From contig CAVTUH010000001.1 in NCBI GenBank assembly GCA_963737835.1, forward strand, positions 1,860,001 to 1,924,000: a stretch of DNA of 64,000 nucleotides, in the 5' to 3' direction. Source of the DNA: Palsa-1248 sp963737835. GTDB lineage: Bacteria; Gemmatimonadota; Gemmatimonadetes; Gemmatimonadales; Gemmatimonadaceae. Under the pieces are notes generated by a model. That model was not told the origin of the DNA and did no database searches. It saw only the letters and a list, made by a program, of their open reading frames with translations. A program made the position numbers and the translations under genes. Positions 10,682 to 19,102 of the stretch are shown here, one piece after another (positions within the stretch are counted from its first letter, which is position 1; every line of letters begins with the position of its first letter).

Positions 10682-12730
10682 TCAGTCTACCCCACCATCC
10701 GGCTCTAACGCGATGAACCGGATATCGTCCTGGCCGATCGCTCGGAGCCAAGCGATCAGTTGGTTGATGCGTTCGGGGGGCTGCACTCCCGTCGCTCCGA
10801 CGATGCTTCGCTCCACCGTCAGCTCTCGACCGACTTGAGCGTAGTGCGCTCGGTAGTGGCCGAAGACGCTCGTCGCGTCGACATCAGGAGGCAGCCGCGC
10901 CTCCCAGCCGGGCGGCAGCGTCAGCCTGAACTCCGACGATTCCTCATACGGCCCAAGCACCGACTCCGCATCAATTGGGGAGCGTCGGATCCCACGGCCT
11001 TGCAACTCGGTGAGGATGTCCGGGCGAGCATAGGTCCGCACCGGGAGTGTCAGGATCCTCGTGCCGCCCGCATTGGACACGGGGCGCGCGTCCTTGATGG
11101 TCAACGCGACCATTGGCTTGGCCCCCAGATCACGCCCATTGAACGACTGCAGGCTATCGCCCGAGGCGCCTTCGAACACCGTGTTCGCGATCGCCCGCGC
11201 CATGCGCTCTCGATCGGCCGCGCCAAACGATGTCGCAAACGCGCTCCGCAGCGTGTACTGCCGGTTCCCAGAGGCCACTTCCTCGTAGCGACCCGAGAAC
11301 GTCATGTCGGGAGCGAGCGCGCCGGTGATCTGAATCGTCGCGCGGTTGACCGCGACCGGATCGGCGGGCAGTGTGACCTCTTCGCCGCTGCCATCCGGGT
11401 ACACGACCAGCGCGAACTCGCCCTGCTCGGGGGGCGGCAGCGACCCGTAGGGCGTCAAGTCCGACGTGAGATCCAGGAACGTGAAGCGATTCGGCGCGTC
11501 ATTGGGCACATCCTTGCGTACGACCGCCGCGATCATGTGATCGAGTTGCAGCGCCGACGGCATCGTCCGATTGATACCACCAGTCGCGTTCAGCAATACG
11601 GGATACGCCGCGACCCCCATCTTGCGGACCAGAGCGATGAAGAGCGTCGCCTTGTCCTTGCAGTCGCCGTATCGCGTTTCCCATACGGACATCGGCATGC
11701 GGGGCATGTAGCCTCCGATTTCGCCGAGCGACAGCGAGACATACCGGAAGTCCTGCGCCACCCACCGGTAGACCGCTTGGAGCGAGTCGTCCAGGGTGGT
11801 GCTGCCAGAGACGACCGTGGAGAGTTGTTGAATGAGGGCGGGCGTCAATTTGTAGCGCTTGCGCGTGAGCCCGGCGTACCAGCTCGCGATGCCCTGCCAC
11901 GTGATCGGCGCCGCGACAGAGATCTGCGGATACAGCGCGCTCGTATCCGGCGCAAACGGCTCGGGCGCTGCCCGCGGGATATCAGATGCGGCCCACACAT
12001 ACACACGGCGGCCCTTGGTCTGAGTCACGAGCCGCGCGAAGTGAACGTTGCGTTCTTGAATGCGTGGCGTCAGGGACGCCGGCACATCGACAATGAATCG
12101 GGAGCGACGGGTCACGGGACCCGTCCCCATGGCCCACTGCGCCCAGAAATCTCCCGGGACGACCGGCTTTGTGTCCTCGATGGTGTAGCTGAAATCGACG
12201 ATGGTGTTTGCCGCAACGCCGCTCAGCGTGAACTGGCGCACGCGCGTGTCGGAATAGACCGGTGCATCCTGGGCCACGGGCGCGATCGATTCCTGAGAGT
12301 GCGACGGCTTGTCACTGATGACCGTGCCATCAGTCCGCAACACGCGGATCCAGTTGACCGTCAGCCGCTGGCGTCCGGTCGTGTAGGCGAATGCCCGGTC
12401 CCCGAACTGCTCGGCGGCCTGCGGCGACAGGATTTGGACGACCTGCCGGTACGTCTTGCGCGACCGGCCATCCTCTTCAAACCGGACCACTCCATCTTCC
12501 AGGAGGTAGATGAACGGTTGATCGGGATAGTCTTGTGGCCGAACAGCCAGCGAGTAGATGGTGTCGTTGCGCACCGAGGGATCGCCGCTGGGTGTGATGT
12601 GCGGCGCCTGAGCACCGCCAACACGGACCACGGTCGCCACCGCGATGAAGATCGCGAGGCGACGGGGAGCGGAAAACGCCCGGAGGTGCATGCGGCAGTG
12701 CTCAACGTAGCGAATGCCGAAAAATTTCAT
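10682..12730 (-). CDS. Exported DUF3857 / transglutaminase-like protein
   Basis: 682 residues with an N-terminal signal segment (RRLAIFIAVATVVRVGGAQA). An N-terminal DUF3857 beta domain (about 50-250) is followed by a transglutaminase-like core whose catalytic Cys is at about 357 in RYGDCKDKATL, with probable His398 (LQLDHMI) and Asp419 (FTFLDL) completing the triad, then a C-terminal DUF3858-like beta region. Members are periplasmic and of unknown substrate; many sit near envelope genes. Start uncertain: the ATG at 12730 has AGAGG abutting it, and the ATG at 12691 would also leave a signal peptide. Confidence 0.85.
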   Translation of the reverse strand: MKFFGIRYVEHCRMHLRAFSAPRRLAIFIAVATVVRVGGAQAPHITPSGDPSVRNDTIYSLAVRPQDYPDQPFIYLLEDGVVRFEEDGRSRKTYRQVVQILSPQAAEQFGDRAFAYTTGRQRLTVNWIRVLRTDGTVISDKPSHSQESIAPVAQDAPVYSDTRVRQFTLSGVAANTIVDFSYTIEDTKPVVPGDFWAQWAMGTGPVTRRSRFIVDVPASLTPRIQERNVHFARLVTQTKGRRVYVWAASDIPRAAPEPFAPDTSALYPQISVAAPITWQGIASWYAGLTRKRYKLTPALIQQLSTVVSGSTTLDDSLQAVYRWVAQDFRYVSLSLGEIGGYMPRMPMSVWETRYGDCKDKATLFIALVRKMGVAAYPVLLNATGGINRTMPSALQLDHMIAAVVRKDVPNDAPNRFTFLDLTSDLTPYGSLPPPEQGEFALVVYPDGSGEEVTLPADPVAVNRATIQITGALAPDMTFSGRYEEVASGNRQYTLRSAFATSFGAADRERMARAIANTVFEGASGDSLQSFNGRDLGAKPMVALTIKDARPVSNAGGTRILTLPVRTYARPDILTELQGRGIRRSPIDAESVLGPYEESSEFRLTLPPGWEARLPPDVDATSVFGHYRAHYAQVGRELTVERSIVGATGVQPPERINQLIAWLRAIGQDDIRFIALEPDGGVD

Positions 12731-13031
12731 CCTCTACGAACCACAGTCAATTGGAACGTCGGCGACAGGGGTGACCGATAGGGGGTCAGCAACCCCAACA
12801 AGGATCGAGCGCGAGAGGAGCAAACGGGCTCGGGATCGAGCATGAGGCGCCGGCGAGGTCGAGGCCGTGTCCGATCTGTAACGTTCAGCGGCCACATGCC
12901 CTCCCCTGCTACCTCGCGGGCGCGCAACCGCGCGTCGTACCGAGAGATACGAATAGTACCGGCTGCCCGCGGGGGTGTTCCCTGGCTCGCGGCTTGCGGT
13001 CCTCGCGGCGATCCGTCCCCAGGAGGTCATG
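12731..13031. other. Divergent intergenic region, no gene seen
   Basis: About 300 bases between the DUF3857 gene and the CsbD gene. It must hold both promoters. I see no convincing RNA gene, repeat or conserved small ORF in it; the only clear signal is the AGGAGG of the CsbD gene at its right end. Confidence 0.5.
13021..13026 (+). promoter_or_regulatory. Ribosome binding site of the CsbD gene
   Basis: AGGAGG, 5 bases before ATG 13032 (2 bases before the alternative ATG 13029), which favours 13032. Confidence 0.7.
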
Positions 13032-13262
13032 ATGGATGAGCACACTCGCAAAGGCCTGAAGAACGAGGTCTCGGGCGCAGCCAAAGAAGCCGCCGGCCGC
13101 GTTCGTGACGCCGCGGCCGAATTGAAGGGTAATGTCGCGGAACACGTGAAAGGGAAAGGGGAAAAGCTGGAAGGAAAGGTGCAGAAAGACGTCGGGCGAG
13201 CTCAACGGGAGCTGGGCCGCTCGGAGCCTCGGGACGAAGACGAAGACGACAGGTTGGACTGA
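13032..13262 (+). CDS. CsbD family stress-response protein
   Basis: 76-residue, very hydrophilic, Lys/Glu/Ala-rich protein: KNEVSGAAKEAAGRVRD, AAAELKGNVAEHVKGKGEKL, EGKVQKDVGRAQRELG. It shows the two CsbD-type helices and has no membrane segment. CsbD proteins are small general-stress proteins of unknown biochemistry (sigma-B controlled in Bacillus, YjbJ in E. coli). It is likely monocistronic, and its stop lies 4 bases from a family A repeat/terminator element. Confidence 0.85.
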   Translation: MDEHTRKGLKNEVSGAAKEAAGRVRDAAAELKGNVAEHVKGKGEKLEGKVQKDVGRAQRELGRSEPRDEDEDDRLD

Positions 13263-13266
13263 AAGG

Positions 13267-13438
13267 CTAGACGTTGGACGTTAGACGTTGGACGTTGGAA
13301 AACAAACCTCGAGGCCAGACGGACGTACCGCGCCGGGTCTCGAGGTTTTTTTCCAACGTCTAACGTCCAACGTCTAACGTCCAACGTCTAACGTCCAACG
13401 TCTAACGTCCAACGTCTAACGTCCAACGTCTAACGTCT
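13267..13438. repeat. Family A heptamer element, copy 2 (expanded right arm)
   Basis: The left arm 13267-13299 is heptamers GACGTTG/GACGTTA. The centre is the stem AAACCTCGAG / CTCGAGGTTT (13304-13313 with 13339-13348, extendable by three pairs), followed by a T-run. The right arm 13351-13438 strictly alternates CGTCTAA and CGTCCAA for about 12 units. It lies between the convergent csbD-like and leuS genes. The unequal arms show that unit number varies. Confidence 0.85.
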
Positions 13439-13443
13439 TGTAT

Positions 13444-15924
13444 TTAAACCGTTACGACGTTTATTAGCCGTCCTTTCACATACACGACCTTTGCGACGGT
13501 GCCCGTCGCGTGCTTCGTGATGGCCGGGTCGGCCAAGGCGGCCGCGAGAACCCGCTCCTCGGTAGCGTCGACCGCGACCGCAACGGCACCGCGCCGCTTG
13601 CCGTTGACCTGCACGACGATCGTGACGGTCTCGTCCGTGGCCAGGGCTGCATCGAACTCGGGCCACCCACTGTCGAAGATGCTCCGCTCGTGGCCAAAGC
13701 GGTGCCACAGCTCCTCCGCCAGATGCGGTGCGAAGGGCGCAGCGAGCTGCACGAGCGGCTCGACCTCTGTGCGATGAGGCTCGCGCTCGCCGGAGCGCAG
13801 GTCGTTCATGTACGCCATCATCGCCGCAATCGCCGTGTTGTACGACAGCCGTGAGATATCGCCCGTGACCTTTCGCATCGTTTGATGCAGCGACCGCATG
13901 ACGCGGGGATCAGGTGCACCTGTCACCCGGCTGTGAGTGGCCGATGCCCACAAACGATCCAGGAAGCGTCGTGCCCCAGCGATGCCCTTGTCCTGGAAAT
14001 CACCGCCCTGTTCGAAGGGACCCAGGAACATGAGATACGTACGCAACGTGTCTGCGCCCCACTCGGCCATGTACCGGTCGGGGTTGACGACGTTGCCGCG
14101 GCTCTTCGACATCTTCGCGCCTTCTCGAATGAGGAGCCCGTGTGCACGAAAGCGCGTGAACGGTTCCTCGAACGCCAGCAGCCCCGCGTCGTGCAACACC
14201 ATCGTGATGAAGCGCGCGTAGAGCAGGTGTAGGACTGCGTGCTCGTTGCCCCCAATGTACGAGTTGACGGGGAGCCACCGACGCGTGAGTGCCGCGTCGA
14301 ATGGCACGTCGTTGTGCCCAACGCTCGGGTAGCGCAGGAAGTACCAGCCGCTGTCGAGAAACGTGTCGGACACGTCGGTCTCGCGGCGTCCTTCCCCTCC
14401 GCACTGGGGGCACGGCACGCGATACCACTCCTCGTGTCGAGCCAGAGGCGAGACGCCCGAATCATCCGGACGGAAGTCTTGAATGTCTGGCAGTAGCACC
14501 GGCAAGTCCTGCTCGGGCACGGGCACCGCACCGCACCGATCGCAGTAGATGATGGGGATCGGCGGACCCCAGTACCGTTGGCGCGAGATGCACCAGTCGT
14601 GCAGGCGGAAGTTCTCGACCGCTCGGGCAGCGCCCCGCATCTCGAGCCATGCGACGACACGTCGCTCTCCTTCGTCGACGTCGAGTCCATCGAAGTCGCC
14701 GGAGCGCACGAGGTGCCCCGGCCCCGTGTACGCGGTCGTCAACGGAGCGTCCGCATGCTGGTCCTCGTCCGGCCCGGCGACCACCCGCACGATGGGCAGA
14801 TCGTATCGATGCGCAAACTCGAAGTCGCGCTCGTCATGCCCGGGCACCGCCATGACCGCACCCGTGCCGTAGTCCATCAGGACGTAGTCGGCCACCCAAA
14901 TCGGGATCAGCGCGCCGGTCCCCGGGTTCGTGGCATAGGAGCCCGTGAACACTCCCGTCTTCTCGCGACCGCCGATCCGGCGGCTCACGAGGTCCTGGCT
15001 CGCCGCCGCTTGGCGATAGGATTCGACCTGCACGCGTTGGGCGTCGGTCGTCAGGCGATCGACGGCCGGGTGTTCCGGGGCGAGCACGAGGTAGGTCGCG
15101 CCGAAGATCGTGTCCGCTCGCGTCGTGAAGACCGTGAGCGACACGGGCTCGGGAGTGCCGTCGGCCGGCCGCGCCACGAACGTCAACTCCGCGCCCTCGG
15201 ACCGTCCGATCCAATTTCGTTGCTGCGTCTTCGTCGTCTCCGACCAGTCCAACCAGTCGAGGTTCGCGAGCAGTCGCGACGCATACTTCGAGGTCGCGAA
15301 AAACCACTGCTCGAGAAAGCGCTGCTCGACCTTGGTGCCGCACCGCTCGCACTCGCCGTCGATGACCTGCTCGTTGGCGAGCACGGTCTTGTCGAACGGA
15401 CACCAGTTGACCGCCGCCCTCTTCTTGTAGGCCAGGCCGCGGGCGAACAGTTGCAGGAACACCCACTGCGTCCAGCGATAGTACGCCGGATCAGTCGTAT
15501 CGACGGCGAACCGCCAATCGACCATGAGTCCGGCCCGGTCGAGCTGGCGCCGGAAGTTGGCAATGTTGCGGGGGATCAATTCCCTCGGGTTCACGCCAAC
15601 CTTGAGAGCATAGTTCTCGGAGTGGATGCCGAATGCATCGTAGCCCAGCGGTTCGAACACTGTATGGCCACGCATACGTTGGAACCGCGCGAAGATGTCG
15701 TTGCCCGTGAACGCGAAGAGATTGCCCACGTGCAGCCCTTCGGCCGACGGGTACGGGAACATCATGAGCGCGTAGAATGGGCGCTCGCCGCTGCTGACGT
15801 CGGTTGCGTTCGTGCCAATGGCACGCCACCGCTCCTGCCAGGTGCGCTCGACCGTAGCGGGGTCGTACGCGTCGGGCGTCGGCGGCATGGCGTGCGGTTC
15901 CTTGGGAGACGCAGGTGCGGACAT
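13444..15924 (-). CDS. leuS: Leucyl-tRNA synthetase
   Basis: Class I aminoacyl-tRNA synthetase charging tRNA-Leu; about 826 residues, normal for the family. The HIGH-type motif appears as PYPSAEGLHVGN near the N-terminus and the second signature is an exact KMSKS. The CP1 editing domain is present (GHDERDFEFAHRYDLPI) along with the zinc-like CERCG/CPQCGG cysteines and a C-terminal anticodon domain ending GRLINVVTV. The ATG at 15924 is chosen: it sits 6 bases after TATCTT, a context shared with other genes here and suggesting a leaderless start. ATG 15888 is the alternative. An extension to 15996 would translate repeat DNA. Confidence 0.96.
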   Translation of the reverse strand: MSAPASPKEPHAMPPTPDAYDPATVERTWQERWRAIGTNATDVSSGERPFYALMMFPYPSAEGLHVGNLFAFTGNDIFARFQRMRGHTVFEPLGYDAFGIHSENYALKVGVNPRELIPRNIANFRRQLDRAGLMVDWRFAVDTTDPAYYRWTQWVFLQLFARGLAYKKRAAVNWCPFDKTVLANEQVIDGECERCGTKVEQRFLEQWFFATSKYASRLLANLDWLDWSETTKTQQRNWIGRSEGAELTFVARPADGTPEPVSLTVFTTRADTIFGATYLVLAPEHPAVDRLTTDAQRVQVESYRQAAASQDLVSRRIGGREKTGVFTGSYATNPGTGALIPIWVADYVLMDYGTGAVMAVPGHDERDFEFAHRYDLPIVRVVAGPDEDQHADAPLTTAYTGPGHLVRSGDFDGLDVDEGERRVVAWLEMRGAARAVENFRLHDWCISRQRYWGPPIPIIYCDRCGAVPVPEQDLPVLLPDIQDFRPDDSGVSPLARHEEWYRVPCPQCGGEGRRETDVSDTFLDSGWYFLRYPSVGHNDVPFDAALTRRWLPVNSYIGGNEHAVLHLLYARFITMVLHDAGLLAFEEPFTRFRAHGLLIREGAKMSKSRGNVVNPDRYMAEWGADTLRTYLMFLGPFEQGGDFQDKGIAGARRFLDRLWASATHSRVTGAPDPRVMRSLHQTMRKVTGDISRLSYNTAIAAMMAYMNDLRSGEREPHRTEVEPLVQLAAPFAPHLAEELWHRFGHERSIFDSGWPEFDAALATDETVTIVVQVNGKRRGAVAVAVDATEERVLAAALADPAITKHATGTVAKVVYVKGRLINVVTV

Positions 15925-15930
15925 GGGGGA

Positions 15931-15936
15931 AAGATA
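15931..15936 (-). promoter_or_regulatory. -10-like box abutting leuS start (leaderless context)
   Basis: TATCTT followed by TCCCCC then ATG; no Shine-Dalgarno sequence is present. Confidence 0.4.
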
Positions 15937-15958
15937 AAGGGGACGGCCGCTGGCGCGG

Positions 15959-16060
15959 CCGTAGAGAGGGGAGAGGAGAAAGGAGACGGGCCGCACCTCG
16001 GAGAGCCTGGCCCCCTTTCTCCTTTCTGTGGTTCTCCTCTCTCGGGCGCTTTAGCGCCCG
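15959..16060. repeat. Family B heptamer element, copy 1
   Basis: Two inverted arms: GAGGAGAAAGGAGAC on the left (about 15972-15987) and CTTTCTCCTTTCTGTG then GTTCTCCTCTC on the right (16015-16042), ending in the hairpin CGGGCGC TTTA GCGCCCG (16043-16060). The element occupies most of the divergent leuS / phosphoribosyltransferase region, so it must lie in or near both promoters. Confidence 0.75.
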
Positions 16061-16078
16061 CTGCCCCTTCTTCCCCCT

Positions 16079-16084
16079 TACCTT
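16079..16084 (+). promoter_or_regulatory. -10-like box abutting the phosphoribosyltransferase start
   Basis: TACCTT, then CCCCCC, then ATG 16091; no Shine-Dalgarno sequence. Confidence 0.4.
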
Positions 16085-16090
16085 CCCCCC

Positions 16091-17221
16091 ATGCCGCGCC
16101 GCCGAAAGCGCCTCGACCCCGCGTCGTTCCATCTCCCGGTGGACCGTTTGCGGGGCGCTGTGTCGAGCGATCGCGGCGCCGCCCGGGTCCGCGAGGTGTT
16201 GCTCGCGACGGGCGCCGCACCCCGCGCAATGGTACAGATCAGCGCCGAGCGCCCGTGCGTGCTGGGCGGCACCGACGAAGTCATTGCACTGCTCAAGCTG
16301 TCCGTCGAGGATTGGCTGCCGCTCTCGGTCTTTTCGCTCTATGACGGCGACCGAGCAGACATCGGCGAGACGGTGATGACGATCGAAGGTCCGTACGATC
16401 TGTACGCGCCGCTCGAGCCGCTGATCCTCGGGACGCTGGCGCGCCGCACGAGGGTCAGCACGAACGCGCGTGCGTTCGTCGAAGCCGCACGGCCCAAGTG
16501 GGTGATGGCGTTCCCCGCACGCCATGACCATTGGCTACTCGAAGCTGGCGACGCACTCGCCGCGCAGATCGGTGGCGCGCTCATCCTGTCCCCGGACCCC
16601 ACGGTCACCAGCCTGGGCCCGAGCGGCGGGAAGTCATCGCTCGTGCTCCCGCCCCTGGCGCTCATGCCGCACGCGCTGATTGGCGCGTACGGCGGCGATA
16701 CCCTCGCCGCGGCCAAGGCGTTCGCCGCGCATATCGGCACGCCGGAGGTCCCTCAGCCCGGCGCGGCGAGCGGACCGGCCGAGGAAGTGCAGTTCGTCGT
16801 GCCCGTCGACTATGACAACGACGCGGTTCGCACCGCGCTCGATGTCGCTCGCGCCCTCGAAGGACGGCTGTGGGCGGTGCAGCTCGCGACGCCGGAGAAT
16901 CTTGTGGACACGTCGATCATTCCCATGATGGGGACATTCGTGCCAACGGGGGTCAACGCCCAGCTCGTTTGGAACGTGCGCAATGCGCTGGATGCGGAAG
17001 GACTCGGCGACGTCAAGCTCCTCGCATCCAGCGGCGTGACGTTGGAGCGAATCCGGCAGTTCGAGGAGGAAGGAGTGCCGGTCGACGCCTACGGCATCGG
17101 AGCCGCGCTGCTCGCTGGCCGGACGGGCTTCACCTCCGCCGTTGTCCAGCTGGACCGTCCACTTCGCCTCCGCGTGGGCGCCGAGCTCCGGTCCAACGCA
17201 CGTCTCGAGAAAGTCAAGTAG
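16091..17221 (+). CDS. pncB: Nicotinate phosphoribosyltransferase family protein
   Basis: 376 residues. The C-terminal signature LLASSGVTLERIRQFEEEGVPVDAYGIGAALL (seen as VKLLASSGVTLERIRQFEEE and VPVDAYGIGAALL) is characteristic of NAPRTase, which converts nicotinate plus PRPP to nicotinate mononucleotide in NAD salvage. FPARHDHWLLEAGDALAAQ and MGTFVPTGVNAQLVWN further match the type III barrel. It is shorter than E. coli PncB (about 400), as in the compact Thermoplasma-type enzymes. A glutamine-dependent NAD synthetase, also needed for NAD biosynthesis, lies at 56482-58327. Confidence 0.82.
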   Translation: MPRRRKRLDPASFHLPVDRLRGAVSSDRGAARVREVLLATGAAPRAMVQISAERPCVLGGTDEVIALLKLSVEDWLPLSVFSLYDGDRADIGETVMTIEGPYDLYAPLEPLILGTLARRTRVSTNARAFVEAARPKWVMAFPARHDHWLLEAGDALAAQIGGALILSPDPTVTSLGPSGGKSSLVLPPLALMPHALIGAYGGDTLAAAKAFAAHIGTPEVPQPGAASGPAEEVQFVVPVDYDNDAVRTALDVARALEGRLWAVQLATPENLVDTSIIPMMGTFVPTGVNAQLVWNVRNALDAEGLGDVKLLASSGVTLERIRQFEEEGVPVDAYGIGAALLAGRTGFTSAVVQLDRPLRLRVGAELRSNARLEKVK

Positions 17222-17260
17222 CTGGCTCCATCGACTGGCCACCACTCACTCTTCCCAGAC

Positions 17261-17641
17261 ATGGCAGGTCCCAAGCTCGACGGTGCGGGTATCGCGAAGA
17301 TGACGACGCTCGAAACCGCCATGAACCACATCCAACGGCTCAATACCGTGGTCGAGCTGTGCGCGGCCGCCGCCAGGAACGAGAAGCCCGTGGCCGGCTT
17401 CGTCCCGCAGATCAAACGTGCAGCGCAACCGCTCGTCGGTCTCTTGAAGGGCCAGTTCGGCTTGATTTCCGACCAGGTTGCCGCATTTCTTCTGCAGTCG
17501 ACCCGTGGCGGCACCAACGACCAGGGACGCGTCCGAACCCTGCGCGAGGGCGTTGCACAACTTCGGGTTCAACTGGAGCTCGCCATCGCCAAGACGATGG
17601 AGTTACACTCGGCCGAGGAGCAGCACGGCAGCGAGACGTAG
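17261..17641 (+). CDS. Hypothetical helical protein
   Basis: 126 residues, predicted all-helical and cytoplasmic (TTLETAMNHIQRLNTVVELC, AQLRVQLELAIAKTMELHS), with no signal peptide or membrane segment. It starts at ATG 17261, 39 bases after the phosphoribosyltransferase stop, and probably shares its transcript. It precedes the cytochrome oxidase cluster by about 100 bases. No family is recognised. Confidence 0.65.
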   Translation: MAGPKLDGAGIAKMTTLETAMNHIQRLNTVVELCAAAARNEKPVAGFVPQIKRAAQPLVGLLKGQFGLISDQVAAFLLQSTRGGTNDQGRVRTLREGVAQLRVQLELAIAKTMELHSAEEQHGSET

Positions 17642-17738
17642 CAGCGCGCCGATGCTCGGGTCTGCCTGACTACCGGCTCGCCGCGGCTGTGGGTAAATTC
17701 GCGTGGCTTCACACTACTCGGACACTTCCACGAGCCTC

Positions 17739-19089
17739 ATGCCTCTTCCCCGCCCACGACGACTCGCCAGCCCTGCGGTGGCGACCGCCGCGATCGTCGC
17801 CCTCCCCCTCGTGCTGGCCGCGTGCGGCTGGATCGATCCCGCGACGCACCCCAACACGACCTTCCAGCCACATACGGAGTTCGGCGCGGCCATCAACGAT
17901 CTCTGGAACCTGCTGCTCCGCCTTGGCGTCGCTGTTTTCATCTTCGTCGAAGCGTTGCTGTTCTACGCCATCTTCCGGTTTCGCGAAAAGCCGGGGGCGC
18001 GGCAACCTGAGCACGTGCACGGCAATACGACGCTCGAGATCCTGTGGACCGTGATTCCGGCGGTGATTCTCGTCGTGATCGCCGTCCCGACGGTGCGAAC
18101 CATCTTCCTCACCCAGGCGAAAGCCGAGTCGACTGCGCTCCAGGTCGATGTGTACGCGCATCAGTGGTGGTGGGAGTTCCGCTACCCACAGTACGGAGTG
18201 ACGACGGCCGACGAGCTCTATTTGCCCATCGGCCGGAAGGTCAACTTCGCGCTGCGGACCGTCGACGTGCTGCACAGCTTTTGGGCGCCGCAGTTGGGCG
18301 GCAAGCGAGATGTCATCTCGAACCACACGAACTATCTGTGGTATACGCCCGATTCGTCATTGTCGCCGACGGTGTTCAACGGCACCTGCAACGAGTATTG
18401 CGGTGACGGCCACGCGAACATGCGGTGGCGCGCGTTCCTGGTGTCGCAAGCGGATTTCGAGCGATGGGCCGCGCACCAGGCAAGCCCGGCGATCTTCCCC
18501 CTACCCGCGCCCGCGCCAGCCTGCACCGGCCGCGCCCACACGTACGAGCGGCACGGGCACCACGGGCACCGTGGTGCGCCCGGTGTCGCAGGTCGCGGGC
18601 GGCGCTGGGCAGCAAGCGGCAGCTTCGGCTGCGTCGCCCGCCCCGCCGGCCGTGTGGGATTCGACCCTCGTGTTCCCGCGCGACAAGATCCCGGTGTACG
18701 CGGTCCCCGCGACCCCGACACCGGAAGGACTCACGTTCACGCCAGGGCTGGTGGGTGATCCGGCGCGCGGACTCAAGACCTTCTCCTCCGGCCTGTGCAT
18801 TGGGTGCCATACGGTCAAGGGCAATCCCATGGCGCAGAGCCCCATCGGACCGAACCTGACGCATGTTGGGTCGCGATATACGATCGCCGGATCGATCTAC
18901 CCCAACGACACCGAGCACCTCCGGCTGTGGATCAAAAACGCGCAGATGATGAAGCCCGGCGTCATCATGCCGACGATCGGCATCGGCCAGATTGACCCCC
19001 GAACGAAAATGACGGCCTCCCCTTCGACAGGCGGCCTCACCGACCAGCAGATCGCGGACGTCGTTGCGTATCTGCAGGCACTGAAGTAG
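17739..19089 (+). CDS. coxB: Cytochrome c oxidase subunit II fused to cytochrome c (caa3 type), one-base frameshift
   Basis: About 449 residues after correction. Lipoprotein signal with C29 (LPLVLAAC); two transmembrane helices (LLRLGVAVFIFVEALLFYAI and LEILWTVIPAVILVVIAVPT); the aromatic YAHQWWWEFRYP; and CuA ligands H179, C217, E219, C221, H225, M228 in CNEYCGDGHANM. After a Pro/Ala/Thr linker comes a C-terminal cytochrome c domain with CIGCH and a later Met (GVIMPT). The frame breaks in the linker at the C5 run 18497-18501; dropping one C restores IFPYPRPRQPAPAAPTR. GTG 17703 is an alternative start, but the ATG at 17739 gives the better signal peptide. It feeds electrons to subunit I, encoded 14 bases downstream. 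Confidence 0.92.
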
Positions 19090-19102
19090 GAGCGATTCGA
19101 GA

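Noticed and set aside
10760..12781. 673-codon plus-strand ORF antisense to the DUF3857 gene
   Set aside because: Shadow frame; Arg/His-rich with no domain, while the minus-strand protein has signal peptide and catalytic triad.
13351..13438. CRISPR-like appearance of the long family A array
   Set aside because: Units are 7 bases with no unique spacers, and no cas genes are nearby.
15924..15996. Extended leuS N-terminus (MRPVSFLLSPLYGR)
   Set aside because: Encoded by family B repeat DNA; the ATG at 15924 has a better start context and homologous length.
14578..16344. 588-codon plus-strand ORF antisense to leuS
   Set aside because: Arg/Pro-rich shadow typical of high-GC DNA; leuS on the other strand is certain and the ORF has no recognisable domain.
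18497..18501. Programmed ribosomal frameshifting in coxB
   Set aside because: The shift lies in a non-conserved linker at a C5 run, and six other genes show the same kind of extra base, so sequence error is simpler.
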